Under the pieces are notes generated by a model. The model was not told the DNA's origin and did no database searches. It saw nothing but the letters and a program-made list of their open reading frames with translations. From an uncultured Microcaldota archaeon (GTDB lineage: Archaea; Micrarchaeota; Micrarchaeia; Micrarchaeales; Micrarchaeaceae): a stretch of 6,545 bases of DNA. The translations under genes were made by a program, and so were the position numbers. The stretch covers positions 1-6,545 of the forward strand of contig CAIOIN010000006.1 in NCBI GenBank assembly GCA_903858385.1, given 5' to 3'. Positions 1 through 4,350 of this stretch are shown piece by piece (positions within the stretch are counted from its first letter, which is position 1; each line of letters starts with the position of its first letter).

Positions 1-111
1 CATGCTCACGAAGCCGAAGCGCTGGAAGACCTCTTCTACGCGCTTGATCAGCTCGTTCCTGAATAGAGCTTCGTTTGGCATTAGGTCTCTTACTCCTCTG
101 GGGAACGGCAT
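1..111 (-). CDS. hisS: Histidyl-tRNA synthetase, N-terminal fragment (runs off the left edge)
   Basis: Only the first 37 codons lie in the window. They read MPFPRGVRDLMPNEALFRNE and onward to ...EVFQRFGFVSM. This is the N-terminal signature of class II HisRS: an early P-R-G-x-R-D element, then a helix leading into a 'V-F-x-R-(F/Y)-G-F' segment. The full enzyme charges tRNA-His with histidine in the cytoplasm. I chose the ATG at 111. An in-frame GTG at 120 would add three residues (V-P-E), and the frame is closed upstream by a TGA at 145-147. No Shine-Dalgarno sequence precedes either start. A TATA-like element at 149-157 would put transcription start near 127, giving a very short leader. The catalytic motifs are outside the window, so the assignment rests on the N-terminus alone. 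Confidence 0.85.
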   Translation of the reverse strand, partial: MPFPRGVRDLMPNEALFRNELIKRVEEVFQRFGFVSM

Positions 112-148
112 CTCTGGCACAGTATCAACGATAGGAATAGGAAATCAA

Positions 149-157
149 TTAATAAAA
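149..157 (-). promoter_or_regulatory. Probable TATA box of hisS
   Basis: The minus strand reads TTTTATTAA, in the short gap between the thioredoxin stop and hisS. Its centre is about 42 bases before the ATG at 111 and 33 before the GTG at 120, so transcription would start a few bases upstream of either codon. The same T-rich tract could also act as an archaeal oligo-T terminator for the thioredoxin transcript. This comes from sequence composition and spacing only. Confidence 0.4.
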
Positions 158-168
158 CAGTATGCGTA

Positions 169-489
169 TCAGAGATTGCTCTTTAGCCACTTCTTCAACG
201 CGTCCTTCGATATCGCGCCGATGTTCATGGCCTTCACGACCCCTTCTTCTATGAGCAGCGTCGTGGGTATGCTCATTATGTCGTACTTCTGAAGAATTTT
301 CTGGCTGTCATCCGCGTTCATCTTCAAGAATTTCACTTTGCCGTCGTAGTCCTTCGAGACTTCCTCTATGATGGGGGCATAAAGCCTGCATGGCCCGCAC
401 CAGTCAGCCCATATGTCGATCACGACAGGTATGTTTGACTTCAGCACCATCTTTTCAAAATTGACCTCGTTTACGTCGGTTATGCTCAT
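169..489 (-). CDS. trxA: Thioredoxin
   Basis: This is a 106-residue single-domain thioredoxin, the usual family length. The active site W30-C31-G32-P33-C34 sits in the canonical '(F/W)-A-x-W-C-G-P-C' context. The buried aspartate is present at D25, and the cis-proline opposite the active site is P75 in 'S-I-P-T-T'. There is no signal peptide or membrane segment, so it should be a cytoplasmic dithiol reductant. It lies upstream of hisS on the same strand and divergent from the histone unit. The peroxiredoxin at 1779-2366 is a plausible client, since typical 2-Cys peroxiredoxins are reduced by thioredoxins; that link is inference. The ATG at 489 has no clear Shine-Dalgarno sequence, but a TATA-like element lies 26 bases upstream, so the mRNA is probably leaderless. 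Confidence 0.96.
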   Translation of the reverse strand: MSITDVNEVNFEKMVLKSNIPVVIDIWADWCGPCRLYAPIIEEVSKDYDGKVKFLKMNADDSQKILQKYDIMSIPTTLLIEEGVVKAMNIGAISKDALKKWLKSNL

Positions 490-510
490 CGAAACACACT
501 CAAGTAGGAT

Positions 511-519
511 TAATTTTTA
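511..519 (-). promoter_or_regulatory. Probable TATA box of the thioredoxin gene
   Basis: The minus strand reads TAAAAATTA, centred 26 bases upstream of the thioredoxin ATG (489). This is the normal archaeal distance from TATA centre to transcription start. It would make the transcript begin at or next to the start codon, which fits the absence of a Shine-Dalgarno motif there. Confidence 0.5.
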
Positions 520-542
520 CAGAATTAGTTGACCCGTATGAG

Positions 543-550
543 TATAAATA
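543..550 (+). promoter_or_regulatory. TATA-like element in the divergent region (orientation uncertain)
   Basis: The plus strand reads TATAAATA and the minus strand TATTTATA, so it could serve either direction. Read on the plus strand it would start transcription near 572 and give the histone mRNA a leader of about 140 bases. Read on the minus strand it would give thioredoxin a leader of about 30 bases. Better-placed elements exist for both genes, so this one is optional. Confidence 0.3.
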
Positions 551-600
551 CATTTTTGTTTTCCATCGGCATCTTTGCTAATACAGCCATACTCGACTGC

Positions 601-608
601 TTATAAAA
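601..608 (+). promoter_or_regulatory. Probable TATA box of the histone operon
   Basis: TTATAAAA is close to the archaeal TATA consensus. It predicts transcription start near 630 and a histone leader of about 80 bases, which would include the hairpin at 635-659. A second A/T-rich element, TATTTATT at 662-669, predicts a start near 691 and a leader of about 22 bases that still keeps the GGTG ribosome-binding site. The sequence alone does not say which is used. Confidence 0.45.
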
Positions 609-634
609 GTTGCGCCGCAGTCCATTACATTATT

Positions 635-659
635 TTGCGCGGTTTTTGCCGCACAGCAA
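635..659 (+). other. Possible hairpin in the histone leader
   Basis: TTGC-GCGG (635-642) can pair with CCGC (649-652) and, after a three-base bulge ACA, with GCAA (656-659). The loop is TTTTTG. The total is eight base pairs around a six-base loop. The hairpin would lie at the start of the histone mRNA if the TATA box at 601-608 is used. It could be a leader structure, or just a chance result of local GC-rich repeats (TTGCGC occurs at 610-615 and again at 635-640). Confidence 0.3.
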
Positions 660-703
660 CGTATTTATTTCTTAGAAGCAACAGATCATTGTTTTAGTGC
701 TGC

Positions 704-707
704 GGTG
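704..707 (+). promoter_or_regulatory. Ribosome-binding site of the histone gene
   Basis: GGTG lies five bases before the ATG at 713 and matches the core of the archaeal anti-Shine-Dalgarno complement GGAGGTGAT. An in-frame TAG at 695-697 closes the frame upstream, so the ATG at 713 is the only good start. Confidence 0.5.
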
Positions 708-712
708 CGCGA

Positions 713-925
713 ATGGGAAAAGTATCGAAGGCGGAGATAAAGAGGCTGGTGAAGAACAACTCAGGAGTAGCGATAAGCGATACCGCCATAGAGTCCATCG
801 CGAAGCTGCTCGAGGCCAAGGCGAAGAAGATAGCGGAATATGCGGTGAAGAGGGCCAAGGCGCACAACCGCGACGTCGTGACCGAAGAAGACGTGGACAC
901 ATACCGCCTCAAGTTCGGCGACTGA
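713..925 (+). CDS. Archaeal histone (HMf family)
   Basis: This 70-residue protein is a single histone fold with almost no tails: helix 1 around residues 6-15 (A-E-I-K-R-L-V-K-N-N), the long helix 2 around 23-51, and a C-terminal helix after 'V-T-E-E-D-V'. A gapless alignment to my memory of HMfB keeps R11 and K14 (HMfB R10, K13) and the R53-D60 pair (HMfB R52-D59), which locks the loop to helix 3. Several other usual positions differ: HMfB R19, K53 and T54 become A20, D54 and V55, and the dimer-dimer interface residues L46 and H49 become R47 and A50. Histone dimers should wrap or bridge chromosomal DNA, but this one may differ in DNA contact or in stacking. The stop TGA touches the ATG of the next gene, so the two are probably co-translated. 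It heads a four-gene plus-strand unit. Confidence 0.95.
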   Translation: MGKVSKAEIKRLVKNNSGVAISDTAIESIAKLLEAKAKKIAEYAVKRAKAHNRDVVTEEDVDTYRLKFGD

Positions 926-1471
926 ATGATTGAAGGCATAGCGTTCGTGGCAAAGGGCGAAGGCAGGGCAAGGCTGGATTACAGCTCGAATGGCATAGCT
1001 GTGGTAAAGCAGTGGGAGGCGAAGGGAAAGCGCATACTCGAGACGGTTTTTGACGAGAACGGCGCGGTGCTGCAGCAGCAGCTGCTTGACGTCGAAGGCA
1101 GCGGATTGGATGCGATGATAGAGCGCGAGCTCCGGAACGTTCCGGCGAAAGAGGTGAAGAGCAGGCCGTACGAGGACGTGAAGCTGAAGAAGCCGTGCCC
1201 GGACTGCGGGAGCAACGCTTTGGAGAGATGCGACAGGTCCGTTTCCGGAGACGCACTTCCGGTAGTGCCCATGTATCTTTGCAAGGAATGCGGCAAGACG
1301 AGCTACCACTTGACAACCAAGTATCTTGAGTACCTCATAGGCAGAAACAAGAACCTGTTCGCGCAGGACGAGTTGGCCAAGATGGACGACAACCATGACG
1401 TTTTTGTCAACGAGTTGGAGGAGTACATATTAAGAATATTCGCATCCAAGAAGGTAATGCGCATAAAATAA
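926..1471 (+). CDS. Unassigned zinc-ribbon protein, co-translated with the histone
   Basis: I do not recognise this 181-residue protein as a named family. Residues 1-60 look like short beta strands and turns (I-E-G-I-A-F-V-A-K-G-E-G, then 'G-I-A-V-V-K-Q-W'). Residues 60-85 are probably helical and charged. A zinc ribbon follows, with C91-P-D-C94-G and C119-K-E-C122-G; an extra cysteine at C102 lies between the knuckles. The C-terminal 50 residues appear helical and end in a basic tail (A-S-K-K-V-M-R-I-K). There is no signal peptide or membrane segment. The ATG directly follows the histone TGA (TGAATG), so translation is probably coupled by re-initiation. A nucleic-acid or protein-binding role near chromatin or transcription is suggested only by the ribbon and the neighbour. 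The frame is intact and codon use resembles the histone gene. Confidence 0.85.
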   Translation: MIEGIAFVAKGEGRARLDYSSNGIAVVKQWEAKGKRILETVFDENGAVLQQQLLDVEGSGLDAMIERELRNVPAKEVKSRPYEDVKLKKPCPDCGSNALERCDRSVSGDALPVVPMYLCKECGKTSYHLTTKYLEYLIGRNKNLFAQDELAKMDDNHDVFVNELEEYILRIFASKKVMRIK

Positions 1472-1476
1472 GGTGG
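1472..1476 (+). promoter_or_regulatory. Ribosome-binding site of the PRC-barrel gene
   Basis: GGTGG sits four bases before the ATG at 1481 and directly after the stop codon of the zinc-ribbon gene (TAA, 1469-1471). This supports both the start choice and an operon arrangement. Confidence 0.6.
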
Positions 1477-1480
1477 AAAA

Positions 1481-1726
1481 ATGGCAATACTATTATCCGA
1501 GCTGTACGGCAAGCAGATACTGAGCAACACTGGAAAGAAGATTGGGATGGTAGAGGATGTGGTACTCGACTTCGAGAAGGGCAGCGTTTCAAGCCTTCTT
1601 CTGGCGAAAATAGACGACCTTGTGAAGGGAACGAGCAGCCACTCTGCACTGGCGAAGAACAGCGTGCGCTACGAGAGAGTGAAGAGCGTCTCCGAGACGA
1701 TCATAGTAGGCAGCGAAAAGATCTAA
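1481..1726 (+). CDS. Small PRC-barrel domain protein
   Basis: This 81-residue protein is a single PRC-barrel domain. It shows the family pattern 'L-S-E-L-Y-G-K-Q-I-L-S-N-T-G-K-K-I-G' (residues 5-22), then 'V-E-D-V-V-L-D-F-E-K-G-S-V-S-S-L-L' (24-40), and ends with the typical 'I/V-x-Y-E-R-V-K-S-V-x-(D/E)-x-I-I-V' strand pair (about 62-77). Such beta-barrels are adaptor modules. Stand-alone archaeal versions include the CdpB proteins that act with SepF in haloarchaeal cell division, and others have been linked to RNA metabolism. Which applies here cannot be read from the sequence. No signal peptide or membrane segment is seen. It follows the zinc-ribbon gene by nine bases and precedes the peroxiredoxin by 52 bases, which suggests one transcript. 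Confidence 0.88.
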   Translation: MAILLSELYGKQILSNTGKKIGMVEDVVLDFEKGSVSSLLLAKIDDLVKGTSSHSALAKNSVRYERVKSVSETIIVGSEKI

Positions 1727-1767
1727 GCTATTGGCGTGCAGGCTGGTAAACTTTTCCGACTTAGAAT

Positions 1768-1773
1768 GAGGTG
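1768..1773 (+). promoter_or_regulatory. Strong ribosome-binding site of the peroxiredoxin gene
   Basis: GAGGTG, five bases upstream of ATG 1779, is the best Shine-Dalgarno match in the window. A second ATG follows immediately at 1782; the spacing slightly favours 1779. No convincing TATA box is visible in the 52-base gap before it, so the gene probably relies on upstream transcription. Confidence 0.65.
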
Positions 1774-1778
1774 GGCAT

Positions 1779-2366
1779 ATGATGAGGATAGGAGGTTCGG
1801 CACCGGACATCACTGCAGAGGCTTATTTTCCGGTAGATGGCAAGATGAAAAAGATCAGCTTTGCCGACAGCAAGGGCAAATGGGTAATACTTACTTTTTA
1901 TCCTGGAGATTTCACGTTCGTCTGCGCGACAGACATTGACGCGTTCATGACGAAATACGCAGACTTCAAGAAGAACGGCGCGGTGCTGTACGCGATAAGC
2001 ACCGACAGCGTTTACTCGCACCGGGTATGGGCGCAGACATCGCCGAGGGTGCGGAAGAGCATGATCGCGATGATCGGCGATTTGAAGGGCAGGATAACAG
2101 CTGCTTATGGCTTGCTCAACGAGAGCACCGGAGCCGCGATGCGCGGCGTAGTTATAATCGACCCTGACAGAAAGGTGCAGTACCTCTCGGTCTTCAACAA
2201 CGGGCTGGGAAAGGATGCTGTGCACATATTCAACGCCTTCATGGGCCTGAAGTACATGCGCGACCACAAGGCAGGCACAGGAAAGGTTTGCGCGATACCT
2301 GCAGGTTGGAAGCCGGGGGATAAGCCGTTGAATTATGATCCGGTAAAGGACATAGGAAAGTACTGA
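1779..2366 (+). CDS. prx: Typical 2-Cys peroxiredoxin (AhpC/Prx1 type)
   Basis: This 195-residue enzyme should reduce hydrogen peroxide and organic hydroperoxides in the cytoplasm. The active site reads P42-G-D-F-T46-F-V-C49, the family's P-x3-T-x2-C motif; C49 is the peroxidatic cysteine. R122 in 'M-R-G-V-V-I-I-D' is the conserved active-site arginine. The segment 'S-T-D-S-V-Y-S-H-R-V-W' (74-84) is also diagnostic. A resolving cysteine is present at C171 in 'V-C-A-I-P-A-G-W-K-P-G', so it should form the intersubunit disulfide of typical 2-Cys enzymes and need a thioredoxin-like reductant. The usual 'V-C-P-T-E' after the peroxidatic cysteine is 'C-A-T-D' here, a mild variant. It is the last gene of the plus-strand unit; its stop lies nine bases from the stop of the convergent peptidase gene, and no terminator is obvious between them. 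Confidence 0.95.
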   Translation: MMRIGGSAPDITAEAYFPVDGKMKKISFADSKGKWVILTFYPGDFTFVCATDIDAFMTKYADFKKNGAVLYAISTDSVYSHRVWAQTSPRVRKSMIAMIGDLKGRITAAYGLLNESTGAAMRGVVIIDPDRKVQYLSVFNNGLGKDAVHIFNAFMGLKYMRDHKAGTGKVCAIPAGWKPGDKPLNYDPVKDIGKY

Positions 2367-2375
2367 TTCGCATTC

Positions 2376-3488
2376 TCAGCTGGAACACCATTCCGTGATC
2401 ACTCTTTTGAACACTTCGGTGCACTGTTCTAGATTATTCACGGACACACGCTCGTTCGCCTGATGCGCGGCTTCCGAGTATCCTGGCCCAAAAACAGCGC
2501 AGTCTATGTTCGCCTTTCTCTTGTAGATCTCGGCTTCGGTGTACCAGGGTGCCCCGTAGGTTTTGGACCCTGACGCTCGTTTCATTATTTCAATTATTTT
2601 TGAGTCTTTGTCGAGTTTGAAAGCGCTTGCTCCGTACAATTTTACTTCTGCATTTATCCCCATTTTCCGGAGTAGCCCTTTGACTTGATCCGCCGCAAGC
2701 TCCGGCGTCTCGCCTATTACGATTCTCCGATCCACGTTTATGATGCAGGAATCTGGAACCACGTTTGTGGCAGTGCCCCCTTTGATCTTGCCAGTATTTA
2801 CGGTGCCCCTGCCAAGAATTTTATCTTCGACTGTGAAACCTTTGGCTAGCTCCTCCAGAGCGGTGATGAAGCGCGCAGCCTTTAGTATGGCGCTGTCTCC
2901 TAACTGTGGTGCTGAGCTGTGTGCAGCCTTACCATGGAAGCTGATTTTCATACACGCTATGCCCTTCTGCGCCACTTGTATCCGCATGTCGGTCGGCTCT
3001 GCGATTATGCCGTACTTGACTCTGTTGAATATATCCTTTTTATTGTCAAGTAACCAATTAGAACCGGTAAATTTGCCTTCTTCGTCGGCCACGAACGTGA
3101 GAAGTATGCCATGATTCGCAGCTTTGGAAAAATCAATATCCGAGACTGCTGCCAATATAGAAGCGATTCCGCCTTTCATGTCAGAAGCCCCTCTGCCGTA
3201 CAGCTCGCCGTTGAGAAGTTCGGCCTTTAGTCCGTGTTCCCACAGCTTTTTGTCGCCGACAGGCACGGTATCCATGTGCCCGTTGAGCATCAATCGGTCT
3301 TTGCCGCCGATCTCTGCAACAAGATTTGCGCTGCCTTTTCTGTACTCGAAAGTCCTTGATTCTATGCCGCAGGATCGGAGATAATCCGAGATGTAGTCCG
3401 CAACTCCCTTTTCACCCTCTTTGTCGGAGGTGGAAGGGATATCTATCAGCTCCTTTGCGAGTTTTAATACCGTGCTGTCCTTTGGCAT
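2376..3488 (-). CDS. M20-family metallopeptidase (ArgE/DapE-like deacylase)
   Basis: This is a complete 370-residue member of the M20 di-zinc hydrolases, near the family's usual length. The metal and catalytic residues are all visible: H71 and D73 in 'G-H-M-D-T-V-P', D103 in 'G-R-G-A-S-D-M-K-G-G', E136-E137 in 'A-D-E-E-G' (base plus ligand), E164 in 'A-E-P-T', and H342 in 'A-A-H-Q-A-N-E'. H190 in the 'H-G-K-A-A-H-S-S-A-P' lid segment matches the dimerisation-domain histidine. Family members remove acyl groups from amino acids (acetylornithine, succinyl-diaminopimelate, LysW-linked lysine) or act as di- or aminopeptidases. The substrate cannot be fixed here, and no arginine or lysine pathway genes lie nearby. 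Transcription is probably monocistronic and leaderless: a TATA-like element is 26 bases upstream of the ATG and no Shine-Dalgarno is present. It uses AAA and A/T-ending codons more freely than the exosome genes. Confidence 0.92.
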   Translation of the reverse strand: MPKDSTVLKLAKELIDIPSTSDKEGEKGVADYISDYLRSCGIESRTFEYRKGSANLVAEIGGKDRLMLNGHMDTVPVGDKKLWEHGLKAELLNGELYGRGASDMKGGIASILAAVSDIDFSKAANHGILLTFVADEEGKFTGSNWLLDNKKDIFNRVKYGIIAEPTDMRIQVAQKGIACMKISFHGKAAHSSAPQLGDSAILKAARFITALEELAKGFTVEDKILGRGTVNTGKIKGGTATNVVPDSCIINVDRRIVIGETPELAADQVKGLLRKMGINAEVKLYGASAFKLDKDSKIIEIMKRASGSKTYGAPWYTEAEIYKRKANIDCAVFGPGYSEAAHQANERVSVNNLEQCTEVFKRVITEWCSS

Positions 3489-3510
3489 GTATTAGTTGTG
3501 CTCGCGACGG

Positions 3511-3518
3511 TTTTTAAG
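3511..3518 (-). promoter_or_regulatory. Probable TATA box of the M20 peptidase gene
   Basis: The minus strand reads CTTAAAAA, centred 26 bases upstream of the ATG at 3488. This spacing predicts a transcript starting at the start codon. The rest of the 115-base spacer (3489-3603) holds a short palindrome, GGCTGAGCC at 3532-3540, and no gene that I can support. Confidence 0.5.
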
Positions 3519-3603
3519 CATTTTGTGCGGTGGCTGAGCCATAAGCTGAGAGTAGTAGGTGTAAGGCGGGACATCGATTCCGGGGCGGATTGAATTACTG
3601 AGG

Positions 3604-3735
3604 TTAATCCGTGGATACCTCACGTGCGAGGTTGGTCCTGCCCTTTATCAGTATCCTGTATCCGCAGTAGGAGCACCTAATGAAGTTGTCCAGCTGCTTT
3701 GCCTTCTTTCCGCAATACGCGCATACGTAAGCCAT
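3604..3735 (-). CDS. rpoP: DNA-directed RNA polymerase subunit P (Rpb12-like)
   Basis: This 43-residue zinc-binding protein has C5-A-Y-C8-G near the N-terminus and C21-S-Y-C24-G-Y-R-I-L-I-K, the exact layout of archaeal RpoP/eukaryotic Rpb12, an assembly subunit of RNA polymerase. The C-terminus (G-R-T-N-L-A-R-E-V-S-T-D) is acidic at the end, unlike the basic tail of many archaeal homologues. I chose the ATG at 3735, so that the first zinc knuckle starts at residue 5 as in the family. An in-frame ATG at 3786 would add 17 unrelated residues that overlap the preceding gene. The preceding gene stops 10 bases upstream. RpoP next to L37Ae and the exosome genes is a known archaeal arrangement. Confidence 0.9.
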   Translation of the reverse strand: MAYVCAYCGKKAKQLDNFIRCSYCGYRILIKGRTNLAREVSTD

Positions 3736-3745
3736 GATATCAACA

Positions 3746-4105
3746 TCAATCTTTTTTGCTCTTGAGCCACTTTGTGACGTCCCCATGAAGCATGGACTTG
3801 CTCGTGTCTATGACTTTTATCTTCAGCATCGCCTTGTAGTTCTCGTCGTTGACCTCAAGCACCGGCTTGTAGTCAGCCATTTCCGTGTAATGTATCTCCA
3901 TCCAGTGTATCGTCCCATTGAGGTAATCCTTTATGATGTCCCTTGTCATGGGCACGGACGAGAAGCTGAACAGCAGGCCGTTGCACCAGTAGAGCGGCAT
4001 GTTGCCCGAAGGGGTTATTCGCTCCATCAGAAGGTCGTCATAGCCGATTCTCACGGCTTCGTGGACGATGAGCTCCTTGACCGGTGAGAACGTTACCTTT
4101 ACCAT
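3746..4105 (-). CDS. Unassigned 119-residue protein inside the exosome/ribosome operon
   Basis: I do not recognise this protein. It is 119 residues, soluble, with a single cysteine (C41) and no zinc knuckle, signal peptide or membrane helix. The N-terminal part (V-K-V-T-F-S-P-V-K-E-L-I-V-H-E-A-V-R) looks like a strand followed by a helix. The middle contains hydrophobic strands ('L-Y-W-C-N-G-L-L-F-S-F-S-S-V', 38-51), a helix ('T-R-D-I-I-K-D-Y-L', 54-62) and further strands ('H-W-M-E-I-H-Y' and 'A-M-L-K-I-K-V-I-D'). The C-terminus is basic (K-W-L-K-S-K-K-D). It starts four bases after the rpl37ae stop and ends 10 bases before rpoP, so it is very probably on the same mRNA. It occupies a place where other archaea go straight from rpl37ae to rpoP or have Pcc1/Brix genes nearby; it does not resemble either. 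A role in ribosome or RNA biogenesis is inference from location. Confidence 0.85.
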   Translation of the reverse strand: MVKVTFSPVKELIVHEAVRIGYDDLLMERITPSGNMPLYWCNGLLFSFSSVPMTRDIIKDYLNGTIHWMEIHYTEMADYKPVLEVNDENYKAMLKIKVIDTSKSMLHGDVTKWLKSKKD

Positions 4106-4109
4106 CAGT

Positions 4110-4349
4110 TCACTTCTTTGCCATCTCTGCTATGAGTCTCTTCGCGGCCTCTCCCGCGGGCGTGGTCATAGTGTAGGCTCCTCCAGCATAGGTCTTCCCG
4201 CAGTGCTTGCACTTCCATATGCTCGTGCTTATCCTCTTGATGGACGTCTTGCCGCACGCCTCGCACTTGTACTTGGCGGTCTTCTCGCGCTTTATCTCGG
4301 CGTTCCTCTTCCTGAGGCTCGCGCCGTATCTTATGCTATAGTTTGCCAT
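4110..4349 (-). CDS. rpl37ae: Large-subunit ribosomal protein eL43 (L37Ae)
   Basis: This 79-residue protein matches archaeal L37Ae: a basic N-terminus (A-N-Y-S-I-R-Y-G-A-S-L-R-K-R), then a C4 zinc finger with C29-E-A-C32-G and C47-K-H-C50-G, the highly conserved 'I-W-K-C-K-H-C-G-K-T-Y-A-G-G-A-Y' block, and a C-terminal helix. It binds large-subunit rRNA. I chose the ATG at 4349, one base after the rrp42 stop (TGA-A-ATG). A TTG at 4358 would add M-I-E and overlap rrp42 by eight bases, but gives no extra family similarity. Its position right after rrp42 is conserved in many archaea. Confidence 0.93.
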   Translation of the reverse strand: MANYSIRYGASLRKRNAEIKREKTAKYKCEACGKTSIKRISTSIWKCKHCGKTYAGGAYTMTTPAGEAAKRLIAEMAKK

Positions 4350-4350
4350 T

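Noticed and set aside
2..292. A 96-residue plus-strand open frame at the left edge
   Set aside because: It is antisense to the hisS start and the thioredoxin C-terminus, both supported by protein motifs.
761..1396. A 211-residue open frame on the minus strand, antisense to the histone and zinc-ribbon genes
   Set aside because: It is opposite two well-supported genes, has no recognisable motif, and its composition (rich in V, A, L, R, H) is typical of an antisense shadow of GC-biased codons.
1736..1939. A 67-residue plus-strand open frame overlapping the start of the peroxiredoxin gene
   Set aside because: It overlaps the peroxiredoxin N-terminus in another frame and has no motif; the peroxiredoxin has the strong ribosome-binding site.
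2367..2375. A bidirectional terminator between the convergent prx and peptidase genes
   Set aside because: The gap is only nine bases, with no oligo-T run or hairpin; termination must occur inside or beyond the coding ends, and nothing specific can be shown.
3523..3595. A tRNA-like or split-tRNA look in the spacer before the peptidase (GGCTGAGCC palindrome; a T-arm-like GGA-7 bases-TCC at 3569-3581)
   Set aside because: The loop reads CATCGAT, not the invariant TTCRA pattern, the outer stem has a G-G mismatch, and no acceptor stem can be formed with flanking bases.
3736..3786. N-terminal extension of rpoP from the ATG at 3786
   Set aside because: The extra residues overlap the preceding gene and push the first zinc knuckle far from the N-terminus, unlike the family; ATG 3735 fits better.
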